Origin: Aradus depressus
Taxonomy: Eukaryota; Arthropoda; Insecta; Hemiptera; Aradidae
DNA length: 64,000 bases
Direction: 5' to 3'
NCBI GenBank assembly: GCA_963662175.1
Contig: OY759215.1
Span: 10,901,079-10,965,078, forward strand
The first letter of the stretch is position 1. Every line of letters starts with the position of its first letter. The position numbers were made by a program, and so were the translations under genes. A model generated the notes under the pieces. The model did no database searches. It was not told the DNA's origin and worked only from the letters and a program-made list of their open reading frames with translations. Below, piece after piece: positions 9,990 to 21,355 of the stretch.

Positions 9990-10724
9990 TCATACAACCC
10001 CCTACATTCCTAATCAAACCTTGTTCTTTTTTTTTTATATATTTCTTTTTCATTTGTTCCTCCAGAAAACAAATAAGAAAAAAATAAATATAAATCTTCT
10101 TGGTAGGTAACTCGACTGGTGTGTTTATATTGGGGATAAGGATTCAATTAGGGTGGTAAGGAAAGACTTTTTTTTCCCATAAAAGCTTTTGTAGGTAAAG
10201 CTGTGGCCCACAAAGGAGTCGAAATGGTGAAGTTTCACGGCCTGGTGACTCTCCGCTCAGGAACTATTTTATTCTGGGAAGCCAATCTGAAAGGTTTTTT
10301 CAGTTGACAGAACTCTATAACGGTGTTGATCCATCATATTGATGCTCCGCGGATCATCCTTTTTTTTTTTTTTTTTTTTGGAAAATTCCAAAGCGAAAAG
10401 GATGTATTATATCCGCCATGTTTTTTATGTCAGGTTGTCTACCATAAATTCTTTTCTCAATCGAAAGCCTGGTTCTTGGCGCTCCGATGAATTTCCTTTC
10501 GAGGTGTAGGTACATTCATTCTGGACTGCACCTTCTAGCCACCTATCGAGGGGTAGGATCTATAATCATAAAAATATTTATTTCCATTAAATCATAATAT
10601 GTATAATAAATGATAGAAGATACATGAATATCAAATTCCTAATATCTATTATTTTCATGTTTAATTATAAATATTATATGTAGCTTCGAGTCGATTTGTA
10701 TAGATAACTCTTCTTTTAGAACGA
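9990..10724. other. No gene seen
   Basis: AT-rich stretch with homopolymer runs (for example T19 ending near 10379). No homology to the other repeats was recognised. Confidence 0.4.
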
Positions 10725-11046
10725 GTTAGTTATTATGACTCATGTCCTGGCATTAACTATGAGGTCATATCGCCTACTACCAGAGCGCTCTTTCGTCACT
10801 CTGGTGGACATGAGCCCGATTCTACTGTGGGAGTCCTAAATTTTGCTTACCCTAAATTTTTATTCACCTAGGGTAGGGGTCTTTAACGAGTACCTGAGGC
10901 TCGGGACCATCGCTTAACGTCCCATCCAAAGGACGACGTGTTTAAGTTTATTTTACCTCCCAGATAAAATAAAAAGGGCCTCGGTCGGGTTTCGAGCCCA
11001 CGAGCTCAAAAGGCAAGCACGCATACCACTGAGCTATCGGCGCCCC
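10725..11046 (-). repeat. SINE-A, near full length
   Basis: Tail AGTTAGTTATTATGACTCATG on the left, head GAGCTATCGGCGCCCC on the right. The AAGCACGCATACCACTGAGC segment shows the A-box region. The B box is altered (GGTTTCGAGCCC). A short internal deletion removes ACATCGTAC. Confidence 0.85.
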
Positions 11047-11129
11047 TGTTAAAGTCTTTGTTTTTATTTATTATATCTTCTAGGTTGCGATACGGGAATA
11101 GATATTGTTTCATATGTGATAGTAAGTAA

Positions 11130-11190
11130 GATGTTGTGGGACGTGATTTCTAATAGAAATAAAAGACGTTGTCTTCCCACTGTTTTGGAC
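11130..11190 (-). repeat. Terminal fragment of Penelope-like family F5
   Basis: GATGTTGTGGGACGTGATTTC and AAAAGACGTTGTCTTCCCAC match 60303-60350 and the complement of 11925-11975. The hammerhead part is missing in this piece. Confidence 0.4.
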
Positions 11191-11288
11191 AGTAGATAGT
11201 ATTTGGATTAAATAAAAAAAAATTTTTTATTTAAATTTTTTTTATATATTTTTTTATATATTGTCCATTTCACAAAAAAAATATAGAA

Positions 11289-11325
11289 AAACTACCGGTT
11301 TTAGCATAACACGTTCGTCAGGTTT
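11289..11325 (-). ncRNA. Decayed hammerhead-like motif
   Basis: On the reverse strand: AAAC, then CUGACGA, a weak stem II, then AAAACCGGUA and GUUU. Stem I (AAAC/GUUU) and palindromic helix III (ACCGGU) are kept. The G of the GAA box is lost (UAAAA), so catalysis is unlikely. It is followed by a GACAATATAT-type terminal sequence, like the intact elements. Confidence 0.4.
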
Positions 11326-11879
11326 AGTTATCATCATTATTACTAGGTCTTATTATATATTTATAACCTGACGCGGTGGAAAATGATAGTTTTAGTATAC
11401 ACTTGTTTGTGGAATAGACAATATCTAAAAAAAATAGGTTTGTTTTATTTATATAACTCGTATCTTTCCTGTGGTTTGATGAAAAATATGTAACAAATTT
11501 GTCAAGAAAAATTAAGACCATTTTGAGGTTACGTGTTAATTATAAGGAAAGTTGTTAAATTTCTGGTAGGTTCATTGGTTTGATGTTTGAGTTACCTCAA
11601 GCTCGACCAACCCAACAATTATCCATGCAAGCCCCTACTTATTAAAGTGTCTAAGTCCTGAATGAAGCACGTAAGTTGCCTCCCCTATCTCACGATACCT
11701 GCTTTCATAAAACCCAACCTTACGTTTAGCCTAGATTAAGTTTTCTCCAAATCGGCCAAAATGCATTTGCTATTTCAGTAGCGTGTCTGAGTACATTTCT
11801 GTGATCTGTACGATATAATGGAAATCTATGGGAATGAAGTACGAGAGTTCTCGTAGAAACAATGATGTTGCGTCATCCT

Positions 11880-11980
11880 CAGTGGCTATTGCGTTGAAAA
11901 CTGGTTCTGGTCAAAAATAAAACAGTGGGAAGACAACCTCTTTTGTTTCTATGGGAATTCTCGTCCCAGAATATTTTTAT
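11880..11980 (+). repeat. Family F5 terminal sequence with ruined ribozyme core
   Basis: GCGTTGAAAACTGGTTCTGG followed by TCAAAAATAAAACAGTGGGAA matches the complement of 60310-60395 and part of 33274-33320. The CUGANGA half of the motif has been replaced, so only the 3' half is visible. Confidence 0.4.
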
Positions 11981-12532
11981 ATCTCATTATTACGTTTTTT
12001 TGAATCATACTAAATTTTGTGACAATACATTCATTACTTTGATAGTTAATGGAATTTTTGATTTGGGTGCGCTGAAAATTAATAGATGCTGTTTATTTCA
12101 AAAAAGAGAGAGTCCCCCCTCCTCTAGAGTGGGGATGGAAGGTTTGTCCAGTCTCACGTACCTACTCCGTTCTCCCAGTTGTGACTCCGATGGTGTACTG
12201 GAATAACTTTTCTGTCCCCATCCATGAAATTTTAAAATGTTAAAGTTTTTAGATTGTTTTATTTATTTATTTTTATTATAAATTTTATTTACTAAAATAT
12301 TTTGACTTTCATTCAAATTTCAAAAATTTTATTTTACCAGGTATGGTTATTTCAATTTTTTTTTTACTTTTTATAATTTAATGTATTTATATTTATCTTT
12401 GTTGCCTTTATATTTTATTATTGTTACCAACAGAACCTGTTTTTTATTTTTTTTATTATTTTTTTTTTATTATTTTTTTTTTTTTGTTTTGTTTTGCGTT
12501 GCTTACGTAGGATCGTTTCTTTTGTAGACTGG

Positions 12533-12570
12533 CTGATGATGAGGGCAACCTCGAATGCCGGCTATATTAT
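12533..12570 (+). ncRNA. Hammerhead-like motif, probably inactive
   Basis: CUGAUGA (12533-12539), extra U, stem II GAGG/CCUC closed by a GCAA loop, then GAA followed by UGCCGGC instead of the expected A-headed helix III. I could not build a convincing stem I. Similar CUGAUGA-U-hairpin-GAA strings end several elements in this window. Confidence 0.35.
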
Positions 12571-12699
12571 ACTAATACAAATCTGTGAGAGGTCAGACTA
12601 CATTTTATTTGACATCCTATGAAAGACTTACTTACAGTTCCTTCATAGGGTGCTCAAATGGGTGGCCACATGCCTTACCCTGAACTATGGTGAAGGGCC

Positions 12700-13130
12700 T
12701 AGTGCCTTACTAAAGACTCCTCAACATGTCCTGTTGTCTATTATTGTGAGTGGAGTGATGTTCGGGCGTGGCAGAGGACGGTAGAGGAGAGAGCGTTGTG
12801 CCGTTCCTGGCCACTCTCCAGAGCTGGGATGATGTAAAGTCCTCTGCAAACTGTGCCAAACTTCTCCAACTCTTAAATCTCACCATGGTGCCCCTGTCAG
12901 TCCTTAGCCAGGCAGACAACACGCCCACCTGCCTCTCACACAACCTGCTTGGAGCTGTTCCTGGGATGTCCAGGTACTGACCAGAAGGGACGAGGGATTC
13001 AACATCCTGGATGTCAGTTACAGTTGGAGAGCTTACCGTTCACTCGATAATGTCCTCACGGACCACCGTGAAACCCACATACTACCAGCAGTGCAACACA
13101 TAGCCTTAAATGCACTCTAAGCATTTAAAA
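12700..13130 (+). pseudogene. Decayed coding remnant, possibly LINE-derived
   Basis: Higher-GC stretch that reads in changing frames, for example FNILDVSYSWRAYRSLDN then VLTDHRETHILPAVQHIAL. I do not recognise a definite domain. Its GC content and broken frames are typical of an old retroelement ORF. Confidence 0.25.
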
Positions 13131-13603
13131 AGTTCCACGCTTGTTAAGGAATAAGGCGGAATAACAAAAAAAAAGTGCCTCGAGAAATGGAAATTCCCGT
13201 GGCCAATGAGGTCCCACACAAAATTTCACTAAATCTGGTCGAAATGGTTCTATTAATTTAGGAGATATGAGATACCACGATACCATACCACTGATGATGT
13301 CGCTGTAGCGTGCAATATTATTGTTTCTAAAATGAACAATGGGGAGATATATATATATATATATTTTTATGCATATTTAAAATCGGTAAAATAAAAAAAA
13401 TAGCTTAATTTAATAACAATAATGGAATATAAAATAATATATGGCAATATGTAAAAGCAAATGTTTGAAAAAAAGTAATTATAATAAACGAAAACAAATA
13501 AAAATATTGCTATAAAATGGTGAAGAATGAATAAATAATATTAAAATATTTTCAGGATAAGGGAAATATATAGAATATGGTAACATTACAAAAAAAAAAA
13601 AAA

Positions 13604-13851
13604 GAAAGTCGTCGGTTAGTCACCGGCTATGTACTTCCACAGATCGAATTAATCAATTAAGTTTTGCTCTCCCTCCAAAGTCAATCGTTCGATTGAGCTA
13701 AAAATCTAATAGTTGTCACATAGGGGCTTTTGAAACCTCATACTAAATGATGTGTCGATACACTCATTACATCGGCAGTTTTATTAGAGCTCTAATTCTC
13801 CCTTCTTAGTGGAAAATTAATAGGTGTTGTCATTAAGCTTATTTAAGGTTT
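13604..13851 (+). repeat. R1 family (left part, interrupted by SINE-A)
   Basis: Starts with GTCGTCGGTTAGTCACCGG and TGTACTTCCACAG. It carries AATCAATTAAG and TGTGTCGATACACTCATTAC. R1-like modules resume at about 14330-14530 (ATCGATATATTCATTAC). Confidence 0.6.
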
Positions 13852-14100
13852 TAGTTATTGTGACTCATGCCCGGACTTTAACTTCGAGGTAATTTCGTCG
13901 ACTACCAGCGCGCTCTCTCATCGCACTGGTGGACATGAGTCTGACTTTGTCTACCCGAAACTTTTATTCTAATGGGTCTTTAACGAGTACCTAACATCAT
14001 ACAGGCTCAGGACCATCACTTAACATTCTATACGAAGGACGGCGTGCTCAAGGTTTTTTTCATCTTTCAGATAAAAAACCTAAGGGCCTCGGCCGGCTTT
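13852..14100 (-). repeat. SINE-A, 5'-truncated
   Basis: Tail TTAGTTATTGTGACTCATG on the left. It ends on the right at GGCCTCGGCCGGCTTT, so it lacks most of the tRNA head. Inserted inside R1. Confidence 0.8.
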
Positions 14101-14530
14101 CTGTCTTCATTATGGGGGTTTTGAATGTAAATATGAAATTTTATGTTGCCTTTTTTCCGGAATTTTTTTTCAGAGGTGTCTTCTTTATTCCTCTTGACAA
14201 TATTTCCAGACAATTACATGTCCCTTCTCCAGGCCACAATGTACATTCCTTGTCATCCGAAGAAGAGACTTGGACTAGTTCCGAAATATTGTCTAAAATA
14301 AAAAAGAAAATATCTATGGAAAATATACCGTAAAAAATCAATATATGAGAAACACATGAAATTTAATATCGATATATTCATTACTACGGGCAGTTATTAT
14401 AGTTTTTAGTTGAGGATCTCTGATCTATACTCCGGGGTTGATAAGTGTTATCATTTGACTCATAGATTCTGGATTCATAAGTAATATTTCGTGTCAATGC
14501 ATTTATTTTATTATGAGAACAGAAAATGCA
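14101..14530 (+). repeat. R1 remnant plus unclassified repeat
   Basis: 14141-14205 (TTTTTTCCGG, AGAGGTGTCTTCTTT, GACAATATTTC) recurs at 55872-55940, so it belongs to another dispersed family. 14330-14530 returns to R1 modules. No coding sequence. Confidence 0.4.
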
Positions 14531-15154
14531 ATGTTTTTCATTAAAAATCTAGAAATAAAGGTTTCTTGAAATTGGTGCAATACGCTCCTGTTTCTTGTAA
14601 AAAATTAAAGGGAGTTAGGATGTGCACGGATCTGATCTTATTCATGACCCCATAGTACAAGCGCTCTGAGAGACAAAGGTCAGAAGCAAACCGGGTCTGG
14701 TTCATCTAGAATTTATACACAGCTCAGTTGGAACACACCCACCAAATATACTACACACTTTCCTTTTCAATCTACATACCTGAATTTTTGACGTAACTTG
14801 ACAAATAAAAGGAGCCAAATTATTTGATTAGATAGAATATGTATGAGTCTACATATATATGGGAGATAGAAAAAAAGGAGGCTGGAAAAAATATATATAT
14901 TGTACTGAAAGAGACGTAGACGACCTACTTATAGGAGAGGAATGGCCCTCACATTGGACATTTTTATGTGTCAAGGTTGCTAAAAAAATATATATAAAAA
15001 AGTATTGCTGGGAAGTTTGATTGGATAACACATTGAAAGGTTCCGTAGCTCGCTATTTATGTAGAAGTATACAATTCTGTAATAGTTTTATTTTTCCAAT
15101 TTATTAGTATTGACTGGACAGTACGTTGATGAAAAAAATTATATAGTGAAGGTG
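14531..15154. other. No gene seen
   Basis: AT-rich sequence without recognised homology. The 60-codon reverse frame is hydrophobic low-complexity noise. Confidence 0.4.
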
Positions 15155-15162
15155 TGAGATAT

Positions 15163-15467
15163 TAGTTAGTTATTGTGACTCATGCCCAGGCTTGTATATT
15201 CGAGGTCACATCGCCTATTACCAGTTCGCTGTGGGGGACATGAGCCCGACTCTGCTATGGGAGTTTTCAATTTTGCCTACAGTAAATTCTTATTCATCTA
15301 GGCTTTAACGAGAACCTGATAAAGTAAGCTCGGAATCATGCCGAAGGACGGCGTGCTTATGGTTTTTTCACCTCCCATATAAAATACCTAAGGCCACGGT
15401 CGGGTTCGAACCCGCGATTTCGATCTCAGTAAGCAAGCATGCATACCACTGAGCTACTGGCGCCCTT
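15163..15467 (-). repeat. SINE-A with 8-bp target duplication
   Basis: Near full length, with head complement GAGCTACTGGCGCCC. Flanked by TGAGATAT at 15155-15162 and again at 15470-15477. The body carries several small deletions. Confidence 0.85.
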
Positions 15468-15570
15468 CATGAGATATCATTAATCATTAATTTTTAGTCA
15501 TTTTAATTTTTTGTTTTACTTCCATAGCTATGCGACTTGTAGGGGAATTTATTTAATCACAAAACTCAGA

Positions 15571-15859
15571 GTGTGCTTGTTTGAGCTCAAGATCGCGCGT
15601 TCAAAATCCGGCTGAGGCTCTTCGGTTTTTATCTGGGAAGTAAACAACCTTGAGCATGCCGTCCTTCGGATGGGTCTTTAATTGATGGTCTTGAACCTGT
15701 ACGTCTGCTCATCGTTAAAGATTTTCCCTACGCTAGGTACTAAATCTAAGAAAGCAAAATTTAGAACTGCTATTGTAGAGTCGAGCTCATGTCGAAACGA
15801 CGAAAGAGCGCTCTGATAGTTCATAGTTAAAGCCCGGGCATGAGTCACAGTAACTAACT
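15571..15859 (+). repeat. SINE-A, 5'-truncated and diverged
   Basis: Starts within the head at GTGCTTGTTTGAGCTCAAG. B box GCGTTCAAAATCC is mutated. Tail ACAGTAACTAACTC. Confidence 0.8.
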
Positions 15860-15869
15860 CTATTTCTTC

Positions 15870-16548
15870 TTTATTTATTCATTTATTGTGTTGCTATGAC
15901 TAGATGTAAGGAAGACTGTTGAGGACATGTTAACAATGCAGTGACCTCCTTCAAGTTACCTACCTCCCTAGATGAGCTCAACTAACTGGAGACTCCAGTC
16001 TCTAGTCTCCAGCCTGTGAGGAGATAAAGGTTTGCCAGTCCATCTGGCCTCATCAAATTTTCATAGCGCCTGCCCCTCCCACCAACATTAAGTTCACTTC
16101 CAGCCTGCTCCAGCTAGCCCTTGAATTTTCCATAAGCTCCAGCTCAAGTGTTCCATTTACTTACCTTCATCCTATAGTTAGTAGCTAGTCTCCTCTTCTC
16201 TTCCTTTCGACTCCCATCAATTCTCTCCTTCCATTTCCCCTGCTTAACCTGTCCCAACTTTTAACGTAATGATTATTGAATCCATTGTTGATTGTAATCC
16301 GTCAGCTCTAAGTCCCATTTGATTTCTACGTATCTTCTTCATTTCAAAAGAACAGACGCCTGAAATAGATCTTAGTCTCTCATAAAGGGCTTAATTTTTT
16401 TAATAACCTTCCACACTTCATAAAAGCAATATGTGGCACCCCACAATTTTCATTTATTCTAAATTAATTTAATAAATTGTATTTCGATTTCTAAATAATT
16501 TTAAAGAACATTTGACATAAAAAAACAATTTTTCAGTGTTCGTTCTTA
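15870..16548. other. No gene seen
   Basis: Mixed-composition sequence, including a pyrimidine-rich tract around 16170-16260. No domain or repeat assigned. Confidence 0.35.
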
Positions 16549-16645
16549 ATTAGTTATTATTATTCTGGGCTTTAATTACGAGGTCATATCGCTTACTACC
16601 AGAGAGCTCTTTCGTCGCACTTCTGGACATGAACACAACTCCCAG
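16549..16645 (-). repeat. SINE-A 3' fragment
   Basis: AGTTATTATTATTCTGGGC then GAGGTCATATCGC and CTACCAGAG. The rest of the body is missing. Confidence 0.6.
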
Positions 16646-16699
16646 ATGTACGTTCTTGTTGTTGTTTATAAAAAGATTATAAATCCTGACAAAGTTTAA

Positions 16700-17420
16700 A
16701 TTAGACTAAATTGGTCCATTAGACGTGATGACGTAAGCTGCAGGAACCGGAAGATGACCTGGCCGCCGACGGAGACATACTGATCAAGGCAGATTGCTTG
16801 TTTGACTGTCTTACAAGGTCTCTGTTGGTAGCCATGCCCGGGCGTGCACAGCCTAAGAGGGATCAGCGAGCGTCTCAGGTTTCTCAAGTTCATAGTGGAA
16901 AAGGATCCCGAAGGTTGGACGCATCATAGGTCGGATTATGGTAGCATTGCAGATCAAATCCGACTTATCATTTTGAATCGCGGTTTTTGCGAAGGCTTTC
17001 CTCCAGAATGCGGTGACGCTGGAGCACTCCTTGAAGATCGAGGGAGGTGTTGAGAGAGGCAAGGAGCCGGGTGTTGCGGACCTACCTACAGGACAGTCTA
17101 AGCCCTGCTACCGACTACTGACCAGTTATGACTATCTTCAGGGACACATCCACCAGATCGGAATAGCGGACAACCCCAGCCGCGTCCTCTGTTACATGAC
17201 GGTAGTATCTTAAACGAGTGCCCTGCTCTACAGGTCAGAACTGCGTACGGAGAGGAGAGCTCTACAACAAAAAGATCTGCAGTTAACTGGGCTGCTAGGA
17301 GACGCATGGTGTCACTTGCCAGAGTTCCAACCGAAACGATCAACGTTCTTCGTCGTTTAATAGGCATCCTGGACTTGTTATTGACGGAAAATACGCAAGC
17401 CCCGCTACTCACCTATCAGA
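16700..17420. pseudogene. Decayed LINE coding sequence
   Basis: GC-richer than its surroundings. On the plus strand 17130-17215 reads GHIHQIGIADNPS, and 17217-17390, in another frame, reads LNECPALQVRTAYG and later INVLRRLIGIL. This order resembles the zinc-binding tail and LRR/FIK-type C-terminus that follow the RT or RNase H part of several LINE clades. On the minus strand 16853-17062 contains ATIIRPMMRPTFGIL, vaguely like a YKTIIRP.LTYG thumb. The two strands disagree and the region is riddled with stops, so the exact source is uncertain. Confidence 0.35.
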
Positions 17421-17885
17421 AAGACCCTAAACTTCATCTGAGATACAATTTTTTTTTTCTTGCACACTGGAAATATGTGGCGAAAGATGAAATAATGTGT
17501 GATGTGATGGGCTCGTGAGAAGGAAGATAGAGATGGAGAAAGAGCGACTTGAGAGCTCGTTAGGAAACACATGTCTGAATGTATGTAAATCATGGCTTTA
17601 GTTGACGCCAATAGCACGCCGAACAAGAGAAAAGCAATTATGGTAATTCTATAGGCACGCCTGAGGTTTAGGGTGGGCTTTCTACCTACATCTAGATTTT
17701 TGCAGCCTTCAACACACATTTCAGAATCAAATCAGTCAATTTCAATAGATGTGATCGAATTAGTGAACAACCGAGGAGACCAAATCCATCCAGTGACTAA
17801 AGTCAACTGAACAGCCCTTTTCCAAGATTCTATCAATGAAGTTTTTAGAGTTTTGAAGTTGAACCAAGAGACTCTTCTGTTTTTG

Positions 17886-17942
17886 AGAGTCATGCCCGGG
17901 CTTCAACTATGAGGTCATATCAACTACTATGTCGCTCTGGTA
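17886..17942 (-). repeat. SINE-A 3' fragment
   Basis: GTCATGCCCGGGCTTCAACT then GAGGTCATATC and TCGCTCTGG. Confidence 0.6.
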
Positions 17943-17996
17943 GAGGGTAACTTGATCTTCCTGAATGTACCCAGTTTTAGATACCTCCGAAGTCTT

Positions 17997-18270
17997 GAGG
18001 GCGTCGGTAGCTATGAGGTATCATGCTAGCCTGATGAACTCTAGATCGCAGGTTCGAAACCCTGCCGAGGTCTTTAGTTTAAGCGATAGTCCCGAGCGAT
18101 GTCAGGTACTCGTTAAAGACCACACCCTAGGTGAATAATCCTAGGTAGGAGAAATTAACGACTCCCACTGTAGAGTTGGGCCCATCTCCACCAGAACGAC
18201 GAAGGAGCGCTCTGATAGTAGGCAATATGTCCTCGTAGTTTAAGCCCGGGCGTGTCATAATAACTAACTT
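17997..18270 (+). repeat. SINE-A, diverged with internal deletion
   Basis: Head GGCGTCGGTAGCTATGAGGTA with an indel in the A box. B box GGTTCGAAACCC is intact. A deletion removes the AAATAAACTTAAGCACGCCG block. Tail ATAATAACTAACTTA. Confidence 0.8.
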
Positions 18271-18362
18271 AGGAGACTTTAAAGCGTACCCTGACATGGC
18301 ACAGGTTCGGTCCATCGCTTAACCTCTCATCCGAAAGACAACTTGCTGAAGGTTTGTTTTAT
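18271..18362 (-). repeat. SINE-A central fragment
   Basis: Complement of the central domain (CCATCGCTTAACCTCTCATCC), abutting the previous copy in opposite orientation. Confidence 0.6.
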
Positions 18363-19290
18363 TTTAAAGATCTGTTCCTGATCTGCCATAGATCTGATAC
18401 TCTCCCACAGTCCATGCCAACTAACGTCGAAATTACAAATGACATGTAAAAATAGTGAAGTATCCCAAAAACAAATAAAAAAAATGTAAATTCCTACAAA
18501 AAATTACGCCGGAATTTTTCGCAAAATTGCGGTGCACTGAAAAAATAAATTACAATAGAGAGGACATCAAACTAACGTCATAAATTGCGAATAATTCATC
18601 AAAAATATTCAAAATGGTGGACGTTTATGGGGCAAATGCAAGTAGAAGCTCTACAGCTCGGTTTTTTGCTCCGATACGAAATTTTGAACGCGAATATCGT
18701 AAGGTAGCTTTTGAGCCTTTGGACAGGGCAGACATACAGGTGTTCGTGATGAATCATGCGCCGTAATTATTCACAAAAAGTCTTTTTATTATTATTCCAG
18801 AATTATTAGTGCGGTTTAAAATTAAAGGTATCAAAATTCTCAAGATGAATTTAGGATCAGTTAACTGGTATTTTCAAAATGGTTGACAACGTGTCGATTA
18901 GTCTTCCATGAGCCCTAGCGCCCCCGCCTTTTATTCTGGGATGATCTAATTTGATATATAACCATTATTTGAGTTTGGTAGCCCGAAAAGAAAGAATTCT
19001 GAATAAACGCAAAGGTTTTTAGTTACTTGTTATTGTGAAAGTATCTATGAAACCTTTCATAGTGTGATCTTAGCAAATTTCACTGAGATGTGTAAAATTT
19101 ACCGAGTTTTTATATCGCCGATGCTATAACTTATTATTTTCCAGGCCGTTCATTTTTCAGACCGCTCAATAATTGATCCGACTAGCTGAGATGCCCAATG
19201 TTGCTCCGGACATTGTTCGGTTTTTTTTTTTCTTTAACATGAAAATTTCATTAATTAAATGAATGGAGCACTTCTCGTATCCAACAGTTT
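18363..19290. other. No gene seen
   Basis: AT-rich, with no recognisable repeat or coding domain. Confidence 0.35.
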
Positions 19291-19294
19291 GGTG

Positions 19295-19365
19295 CAGGAA
19301 GGTGCCTGGCTCAGGAAGGTGCCTGGCTCCGGAAGGTGCCTGGCTCCGGAAGGTGCCTGGCGCGA
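19295..19365 (+). repeat. 17-bp minisatellite, 4 units
   Basis: Four tandem copies of GAAGGTGCCTGGCTCCG with CAG/CCG variation at the unit junction. Strikingly GC-rich for this window. Confidence 0.85.
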
Positions 19366-19489
19366 GGGAAGCCAACGATTTCGGCCAATTCATTTTTATT
19401 TTCATTTTCTTCACTAAATACGGTTATAGTTTTTTTTTTTAATACGAAACTTTCCAAGCCATCATATAATTTTTACTTTTTTATACCTA

Positions 19490-19815
19490 TAGTAAAAATA
19501 AGTATATTGTAATCCTGCGAAAATCCGAGATCGAGGTTTGAACTGATTTTCACGTTTTAAGGTCCCCTGAATTCGTTTTGACCATTTTCGCGATGATGTT
19601 TGTCAGTCCGTATGTGTATGTATGTGATTGAAAAGTTGTGAGCTCTCTACCGCAAAAACTATTGTAGCTATGAACTTGAAATTTGGAATGAATAGGTCAC
19701 ATGCTCTAACTTAGGTCTGATTAGATTTTGGCCGAAAACAAACGAAAATTGAGACCACTTTCCCCCCGGGTCCTAACTACATTTTACAAGATACAGCTTA
19801 TGATCTTAATATCAT
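19490..19815 (+). repeat. R2 dispersed repeat
   Basis: TCACGTTTTAAGGTCCCCTG, GACCATTTTCGCGATGATG and AACTTGAAATTTGGAATGA are all present. The 3' half is missing and runs into the foldback that follows. Confidence 0.6.
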
Positions 19816-19819
19816 ATAC

Positions 19820-20185
19820 ATAAGTGTATCGATTTCGGTTTCGCTATCGTCAGTACGAAATTCAAAATGACGTATAAGTTTGCTAGATTGTCATATACAG
19901 TCCTCAGGTTACCTGAGACGGCTGTCGCATAGGGAAGTCTTTGGGGGGATAAGTCCTGTCTTAGCGGAACATTCTGACAATTATAAATATTTGAGTTATT
20001 TTCTTGAAGGTTATGTTTGAACTCGTTACGGCAGAACTCCCTCCCGACTGGGAGTCACAGCCTTAGGTAATCCCAGGTAACCTGAGTTATTATGACAACC
20101 TAGCAAACTTAAATGTAACATTTGATCTTTGTGGTGACGATGGTGTATGAATTTTATTTTTTACAAATAAAGTGTATTGGTTTAT
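19820..20185. mobile_element. Penelope-like foldback F4 with decayed hammerhead ends
   Basis: Inverted arms share AAGTTTGCTAG, TTGTCATA and CTCAGGTTACCTG (left) with CAGGTAACCTGAG, TATGACAACCTAGCAAACTT (right). Just outside the left arm the reverse strand carries CUGACGAUAGCGAAACC (19840-19853). Outside the right arm the plus strand has GUGACGAUGGUGUAUGAA (20134-20151). Both are damaged in stem II or the GAAA box. A related half-element lies at 47460-47660. Confidence 0.5.
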
Positions 20186-20310
20186 GTGTAAGTAACAAGA
20201 TACTTTTCAATATCTCATGATGCTCACAGAAGCAGACACGACAAATAAACCACACACTTATTGATCAATAACCAAAATCCGGAAATACTTTCAATAATAA
20301 CCTCACACGT

Positions 20311-20432
20311 AGTGACTCATGCCCGGGCTTTTAACTTTGAGGTCATATCGTCTACAACCAGAGGGCTCTTTTGTCGCTCTGGTGGACATGATCCCTAGTA
20401 CCTCGAGACCCCGCTTAACTTCCCATCTGAAG
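20311..20432 (-). repeat. SINE-A fragment with internal deletion
   Basis: AGTGACTCATGCCCGGGC then CTCTGGTGGACATGA, jumping to ACCTCGAGACCCCGC. Confidence 0.65.
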
Positions 20433-20842
20433 ATGTAGATGTTACATATTTTGCAAACACAGACGAGCAAAGTGTTGCAAAGTTAATTTGCTAAATCATC
20501 TAACTGGAAGTAAGTCTCGCCAGGTCTATATAGAAGTTGGCAACAAGCTCTGCAGAGAGAGAAGTGTGTGGGTTGAGTTTGTTTCTTTGAGAAGTTGAAA
20601 CTCAATTTTATTTGTAAAGGGAATTAGTTATTTGAAGACATCCCCTTCAACATGCCTACAAGCTACACAATTAAACTAATGCACACATTAGGCTAATAAA
20701 CAAACTCATTCCTTAGCTCCATTTATTTATTATTCAAGATACATTCTCCAAACATCGGCTTTCTTGATTATATAGAGTGGTGGGAGGCGTCTTGACGCCA
20801 CACTCTGTTCTTATGGCCACATCAAGGCTCCGTTAGCACTGT

Positions 20843-20908
20843 GCTTGTTTGCTTTGTGACAGGTCGTGTGTTCCAACCCGCCAGTGGCTCTTAGATTTAT
20901 ATATCTTT
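20843..20908 (+). repeat. Possible tRNA-derived SINE head (third family)
   Basis: CGTTAGCACTGTGC resembles an A box and GTGTTCCAACCCGCC a degenerate B box about 45 bp later. There is no second copy in the window, so the family assignment is weak. Confidence 0.3.
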
Positions 20909-20999
20909 TTTATCTTATTATATTTTATATATATTTTTGATTATCCCAAATCGGTAGAACAATACAAATTCATATTTTGTAAAATAGTGTCACAGAATG

Positions 21000-21345
21000 A
21001 TGTCCTGAATTAACTGGGGCTTCAGACGACGGTGTGGCAGAGGTGTCCCAATGGAGGAAACACTCTGCAGCCCAGTTCTGAACCTTGTCGCTAACTCCAA
21101 TATGTCTCGAACGTTAGGACCTGCGTATCTGAGAATTTTTTACCATCCATGGCGCGTTTACGGCAAGGCTGAGTAACCTGACCAGTTTCTGAATGTTGGT
21201 CTGTGGCTTGTGCCGAGCGAAACAGGACACGCATATGTGACTCATGTCGTAGTGTTCTTGTTGAGAAGTGGCTAGAGTCTGGTGTAGGCATGTGTCTGTG
21301 TCCCCAGGTCAGTTTGGTGTCTTGTATAGTTGTGTCAGTTATTCG
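21000..21345 (-). pseudogene. Decayed LINE RT C-terminal remnant
   Basis: Reverse-strand reading gives IQDTKLTWGHRHMPTPDSS, like the DxKLTWxxH segment downstream of the RT catalytic core in many LINEs. A later frame reads LRYAGPNVRDILE. It is interrupted by stops and frame changes and lies directly before the 50-bp satellite. Confidence 0.35.
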
Positions 21346-21355
21346 TCGGAGTGCA

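Noticed and set aside
12700..12980. Overlapping frames of 70-77 codons on both strands
   Set aside because: They are mirror shadows in a GC-richer decayed retroelement patch; no intact gene is supported.
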